Source: Streptacidiphilus sp. P02-A3a
GTDB lineage: Bacteria > Actinomycetota > Actinomycetes > Streptomycetales > Streptomycetaceae
NCBI RefSeq assembly: GCF_014084105.1
Contig: NZ_CP048289.1
Span: 9,123,922 to 9,187,921 of the forward strand
Length of the DNA: 64,000 nt
Direction of reading: 5' to 3'
The position numbers and the translations under genes are program-made. The notes beneath the pieces were generated by a model, which saw only the letters and a list, made by a program, of their open reading frames with translations, was not told the DNA's origin and ran no database searches. Positions 63,120 to 64,000 of this stretch are shown piece after piece (position 1 is the stretch's first letter; the number at the start of each line of letters is the position of its first letter).

Positions 63120-63137
63120 CCCTCAACTCCTGACCCC
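63110..63137 (+). repeat. 14-bp duplication over a stop codon
   Basis: CAACTCCTGACCCT (63110-63123) then CAACTCCTGACCCC (63124-63137). The first TGA is the stop of the iron-sulfur protein. Confidence 0.75.
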
Positions 63138-63149
63138 GGGGCCGCCCCT

Positions 63150-63228
63150 GCGGGGCCGCCTCCCGCGCCTGTCCGGCACTGTCACCGGCAGTCACCGGCA
63201 CTGTCACCGGCGCGGGAGGCGGCCCCGC
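63150..63228 (+). terminator. Long hairpin terminator
   Basis: Twenty paired bases (63150-63169 with 63209-63228) around a 39-base loop that itself contains GGCACTGTCACC twice. Confidence 0.8.
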
Positions 63229-63285
63229 GGGCTTTCGAGCTCCCGGCAACCTCGGCAACCGTGGTCGGCGGTCGGAGCGGCCGGG

Positions 63286-63300
63286 TACGGTCACATTGTG
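63286..63300 (+). promoter_or_regulatory. Leaderless promoter of YIP1-type gene
   Basis: TACGGT (63286-63291), six bases, GTG 63298; no ribosome binding site. Confidence 0.5.
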
Positions 63301-64000
63301 CGTGCCAGAGGAAATCCATTCAGTCGGAACCGTGCCACCGCCCGGGACCGGCCCCCGGCCCCCGTCGCCGCCCCCGCGGGCGGCCCCGCGGGCGGCCCTG
63401 CGGGCGGTCCCGCGGGCGGCCCCGCGGGCGGTTCCGGCGGTGTGCCCGTCGGCGGCCGGGACGACCGGCCGGGGCACACCCGTGCCTTCACCGTGCCCGA
63501 CGAGCCGGTGGAGCACATCACCACCTACCGGGCGGGCGAGCGGCACCCGGAGGTCCGCGCCACCCGGCTGCGCCGGCAGGACCTGCTGGTCGGCATCTAC
63601 CGCAACCCGACCCGTACCTTCGCGCAGATGCGCTCGCACCAGGTCTGGGGCCCGGCGCTGGCCGTCTCCGCGGTCTACGGGCTGCTGGCGACCTTCGACC
63701 TGGGCGGCCTCAGGGGCGAGGTGTTCGACGCGACCCCCGGCCTGGCGGTCTTCGCCCTGGTGTTCAGCACGCTGACCTTCGTCGTGGCCGGGATCCTGTT
63801 CGGGACGGTCACCTGGGCCCTGGCCCGACGGCTCGGCGGGGACGGCGCCTGGGCGCCGCTGGTGGGCCTGTCCATGATCATCGCCTGGGGCACCAGCCTG
63901 CCGCGCGCGCTGCTGACGCTGGTGCTGTCCCCCTCCGACGGCGTGGTGCAGTTCCTCGGCTGGACCACCTGGTTCCTCTGCGCCTGGCTGCTCACGGCCA
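63298..64000 (+). CDS. YIP1-type membrane protein, C-terminus cut by window edge
   Basis: Open from GTG 63298 to the window end (234 codons seen). Residues ~20-45 are a Gly-Gly-Pro-Ala tandem repeat. A basic region reading VGIYRNPTRTFAQMRSHQVWGPALAV is followed by at least four membrane helices (about 123-140, 155-185, 195-215, 222 onward). The Arg-rich lead-in with NPxxxF is typical of YIP1/Yip1-like domains in Streptomyces. Role unknown. Confidence 0.75.
   Translation, partial: MRARGNPFSRNRATARDRPPAPVAAPAGGPAGGPAGGPAGGPAGGSGGVPVGGRDDRPGHTRAFTVPDEPVEHITTYRAGERHPEVRATRLRRQDLLVGIYRNPTRTFAQMRSHQVWGPALAVSAVYGLLATFDLGGLRGEVFDATPGLAVFALVFSTLTFVVAGILFGTVTWALARRLGGDGAWAPLVGLSMIIAWGTSLPRALLTLVLSPSDGVVQFLGWTTWFLCAWLLTA

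Noticed and set aside
63370-63435. A CRISPR-like or minisatellite array
   Set aside because: It is an in-frame GCGGGCGGCCC repeat coding Gly-Gly-Pro-Ala in the YIP1-type protein; no spacers.

Overview
The window is very GC-rich actinobacterial DNA, most likely from the Streptomycetaceae (Streptomyces, Kitasatospora or Streptacidiphilus). Evidence for this: GTG/TTG starts and leaderless genes; a WhiJ-type regulator overlapping a DUF397 gene; an HspR-controlled dnaK-grpE-dnaJ-hspR operon; a proteasome activator (Bpa); a mycothiol-dependent enzyme family; and PASTA-less Ser/Thr kinases. No tRNA, rRNA, CRISPR array, transposase or integrase was found.

Layout. 1-9 kb: edge-cut membrane protein, thioredoxin/NHL protein, M18 aminopeptidase, long acyl-CoA dehydrogenase, SseB protein, pirin, small secreted protein. 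9-16.8 kb: PP2C-like protein, a divergent SDR/TetR pair with twin operators, LysA-type decarboxylase, small unknowns, coupled DUF5819/HTTM membrane genes. 16.8-21.8 kb: acyl-CoA dehydrogenase behind two palindromes (one matching the KstR box), mobA, a DUF6457 gene, moeA and a K+ channel; the last three are joined by ATGA overlaps. 21.9-23.3 kb: LCP cell-wall transferase. 23.2-25.8 kb: accessory segment (recombinase-like protein, WhiJ-type regulator, DUF397, a broken gene). 25.8-30 kb: a quinone oxidoreductase gene (qor) followed by three different toxin-antitoxin (TA) modules, each followed by a partial qor copy. 30-37 kb: TetR/MFS efflux pair, large secreted beta-helix/PKD protein, ProC-like reductase, TetR. 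37-48.3 kb: secreted membrane-anchored protein, bpa, two Ser/Thr kinases, phosphotransferase, response regulator, branched-chain keto-acid dehydrogenase operon. 48.3-53.9 kb: M64 peptidase, secreted serine protease, MFS transporter, MDMPI-family protein, nitrilase-family hydrolase. 54-56 kb: dihydroxyacetone kinase dhaKL facing away from dhaM. 56-64 kb: heat-shock operon with two HAIR boxes, an EtfD-like iron-sulfur membrane protein, and an edge-cut YIP1-type protein.

The strongest unusual signal is at 26.2-30.0 kb. Three unrelated TA modules, all on the minus strand, alternate with copies of the 3' part of qor. The copies decay with distance: near-identical, then frameshifted with deletions, then about 41 bp. 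Copies 2 and 3 start at the same qor codon behind the same 20-bp sequence, and the three copies long enough to keep their end all diverge in the last codons of qor. This looks like stepwise accretion of TA cassettes into one gene, each arrival supplying a replacement gene end. A second unusual signal is a set of six short tandem arrays (periods mostly 14-18 bp) placed on stop codons of unrelated genes.

Functionally, two acyl-CoA dehydrogenases, the EtfD-like protein and the branched-chain keto-acid dehydrogenase form a theme of acyl-CoA oxidation. The heat-shock operon and Bpa cover protein quality control. mobA and moeA serve molybdenum cofactor synthesis.
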